Below, piece by piece: positions 13,824 through 14,575 of a stretch of 14,575 nt of DNA. Below the pieces are notes generated by a model. The model was not told the DNA's origin and did no database searches. It saw only the letters and a list, made by a program, of their open reading frames with translations. A program made the position numbers and the translations under genes. Position 1 is the first letter of the stretch. The number at the start of each line of letters is the position of its first letter. This DNA is from WGMK01 sp044359155 (lineage in GTDB: Bacteria; Hydrogenedentota; Hydrogenedentia; Hydrogenedentales; JAEUWI01), in assembly GCA_044359155.1 (NCBI GenBank), contig JBIKMR010000091.1, positions 1 to 14,575 of the forward strand. Direction: 5' to 3'.

Positions 13824-14575
13824 TCAGACCATCACGTTCAGGCCGTCGCCCGCGTGGGCAGGCTGTGGCTTGCGAGGGGCGTCTGCGCGGTTGCCGTCTG
13901 CGCCTGCAAAGCGGGGCGCGCTCCAATGGGGCTGACCCTGCTGTTGCTGCTGCTGCGCCTGCTGGCCCTGCAGCGCGTCGTGCCCGGCGCCGGAGAAGTT
14001 CAGGTTCAACCCGCCCGACGAGGACGGCGGCGCAACCTGAATCTTCGCGGTGTCGAATCCTTCGCGCACCAACGCTTCGCGCAGGTGGTGCGTGTTGGCG
14101 TCGAGCAAATCGCGCACGGCCTGGGTGGCCGCCGTCAACCGCACCTGCACGTCGCCACCGGAACGGGTCACCTCGATCTGCATTTCGCCCAGCGATTCCG
14201 GCGTCACGCGAATGTGCATCCGCTGCTCGCCAGAATCCAGCAACTGCTTGATGCCGCGCTCGGCAAAGCGCGCCAGTTCGCCCACAGGCACTTCTATCGG
14301 CGCGGCCTGCGATGGCTGCACCGCGCCTGCTGCTGCGTTGTCTTTCAACACCGCACCCAGCACGGGCGGTCGCGCGCCGAACTCGGTGCCTGTGTTCGCC
14401 GCGCCGTCTTCGCTCGGCGCAACAGCGGGAGCATTGGCCTCTCGATGCAGCGACAAGGGCGCGGACTGCGACGTGTCGCGCGTGGCCGACACGTTGGCTT
14501 CCGCCAGCTTGGCAAGCAAGGGGTCTGCCTGCGTTTCGCTGGATTCGTCCACCGCATAGGCTGCGCTCAACTGTT
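13824..14575 (-). CDS. fliK: Flagellar hook-length control protein FliK, C-terminal part
   Basis: The gene runs off the window edge: the frame is open to the last complete codon (CAG, 14573-14571), so only the last 249 residues are seen. A low-complexity Ala/Pro-rich linker leads into the Flg_hook (FliK_C) domain at residues ~100-182: VGELARFAERGIKQLLDSGEQRMHIRVTPESLGEMQIEV, DVQVRLTAATQAVRDLLDANTHHLREALVREGFDTAKIQV. This domain interacts with the export gate (FlhB) to switch secretion from hook to filament substrates. The tail contains a Gln-rich run (QGQQAQQQQQQGQP) and a disordered C-terminus. It is first of the visible operon, upstream of flgD, as in many bacteria. The N-terminal ruler portion is outside the window. 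Confidence 0.9.
   Translation of the reverse strand, partial: QLSAAYAVDESSETQADPLLAKLAEANVSATRDTSQSAPLSLHREANAPAVAPSEDGAANTGTEFGARPPVLGAVLKDNAAAGAVQPSQAAPIEVPVGELARFAERGIKQLLDSGEQRMHIRVTPESLGEMQIEVTRSGGDVQVRLTAATQAVRDLLDANTHHLREALVREGFDTAKIQVAPPSSSGGLNLNFSGAGHDALQGQQAQQQQQQGQPHWSAPRFAGADGNRADAPRKPQPAHAGDGLNVMV
13932..13975 (-). repeat. CAG/CTG-rich tract encoding a poly-Gln segment in fliK
   Basis: Consecutive and near-consecutive CAG/CAA codons on the - strand (CTG/TTG on +) encode the Gln-rich run after the FliK C-terminal domain. Such triplet tracts can vary in copy number, changing the tail length without shifting the frame. Confidence 0.6.

Noticed and set aside
13759..13926. N-terminal extension of FlgD by an upstream in-frame start
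   Set aside because: The extension is Arg/Pro-rich, has no family similarity and overlaps the end of fliK, whereas the GTG at 13758 has an excellent Shine-Dalgarno at proper spacing.

Overview
The window is GC-rich and gene-dense, from a Gram-negative-type, flagellated bacterium. The type IV-pilin-like protein at 2111-3202 (GFTLIELLVVIAIIGILAA followed by ALARAREAARRASCQNNLKQ, with a C-terminal H...DGHVEF motif) belongs to a prepilin class that is abundant in Planctomycetota, Lentisphaerota and especially candidate phylum Hydrogenedentota. I infer a Hydrogenedentota-like source, but no rRNA or marker gene in the window proves it.

Layout. (1) 1-1672, + strand: the 3' part of a PHP/CehA-McbA-type metallohydrolase gene, then gpmA (phosphoglycerate mutase), probably co-transcribed. 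(2) 1673-2110: a 438-bp non-coding stretch with two mutually inverted REP-like palindromes, a candidate promoter and a leader containing a possible 22-codon ORF. (3) 2111-3270: a monocistronic secreted/pilin-like gene closed by a strong intrinsic terminator. (4) 3320-4998: a small AtpI-like membrane protein converging on aroA (EPSP synthase, - strand). (5) 5139-11242, + strand: five cell-surface glycan genes: a long PAP2-type lipid phosphatase, a WecG/TagA/CpsF glycosyltransferase, an O-antigen polymerase/ligase-like membrane protein, a GT4 glycosyltransferase and a Wzx/PST-type flippase. (6) A bidirectional terminator at 11256-11293. (7) 11303-14575, - strand: a flagellar hook operon, transcribed fliK (partial) > flgD > TIGR02530-family gene > flgE.

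How the parts work together. The glycan block has most parts of a lipid-linked (Wzx/Wzy-like) export pathway: two sugar transferases, a flippase, a polymerase/ligase-like protein, and a phosphatase that could recycle the undecaprenyl-pyrophosphate carrier. No initiating sugar-phosphate transferase, chain-length regulator or outer-membrane exporter is present, so the pathway must be completed elsewhere. The hook operon encodes the hook subunit, its assembly cap, the hook-length ruler and an accessory flagellar protein. I found no mobile elements, CRISPR arrays, tRNAs or rRNAs. The main departures from routine content are the extended PAP2 protein with its glycan block, the structured leader before the pilin-like gene, and the REP-like palindrome pair. 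I did not find convincing evidence of a wholly new system.
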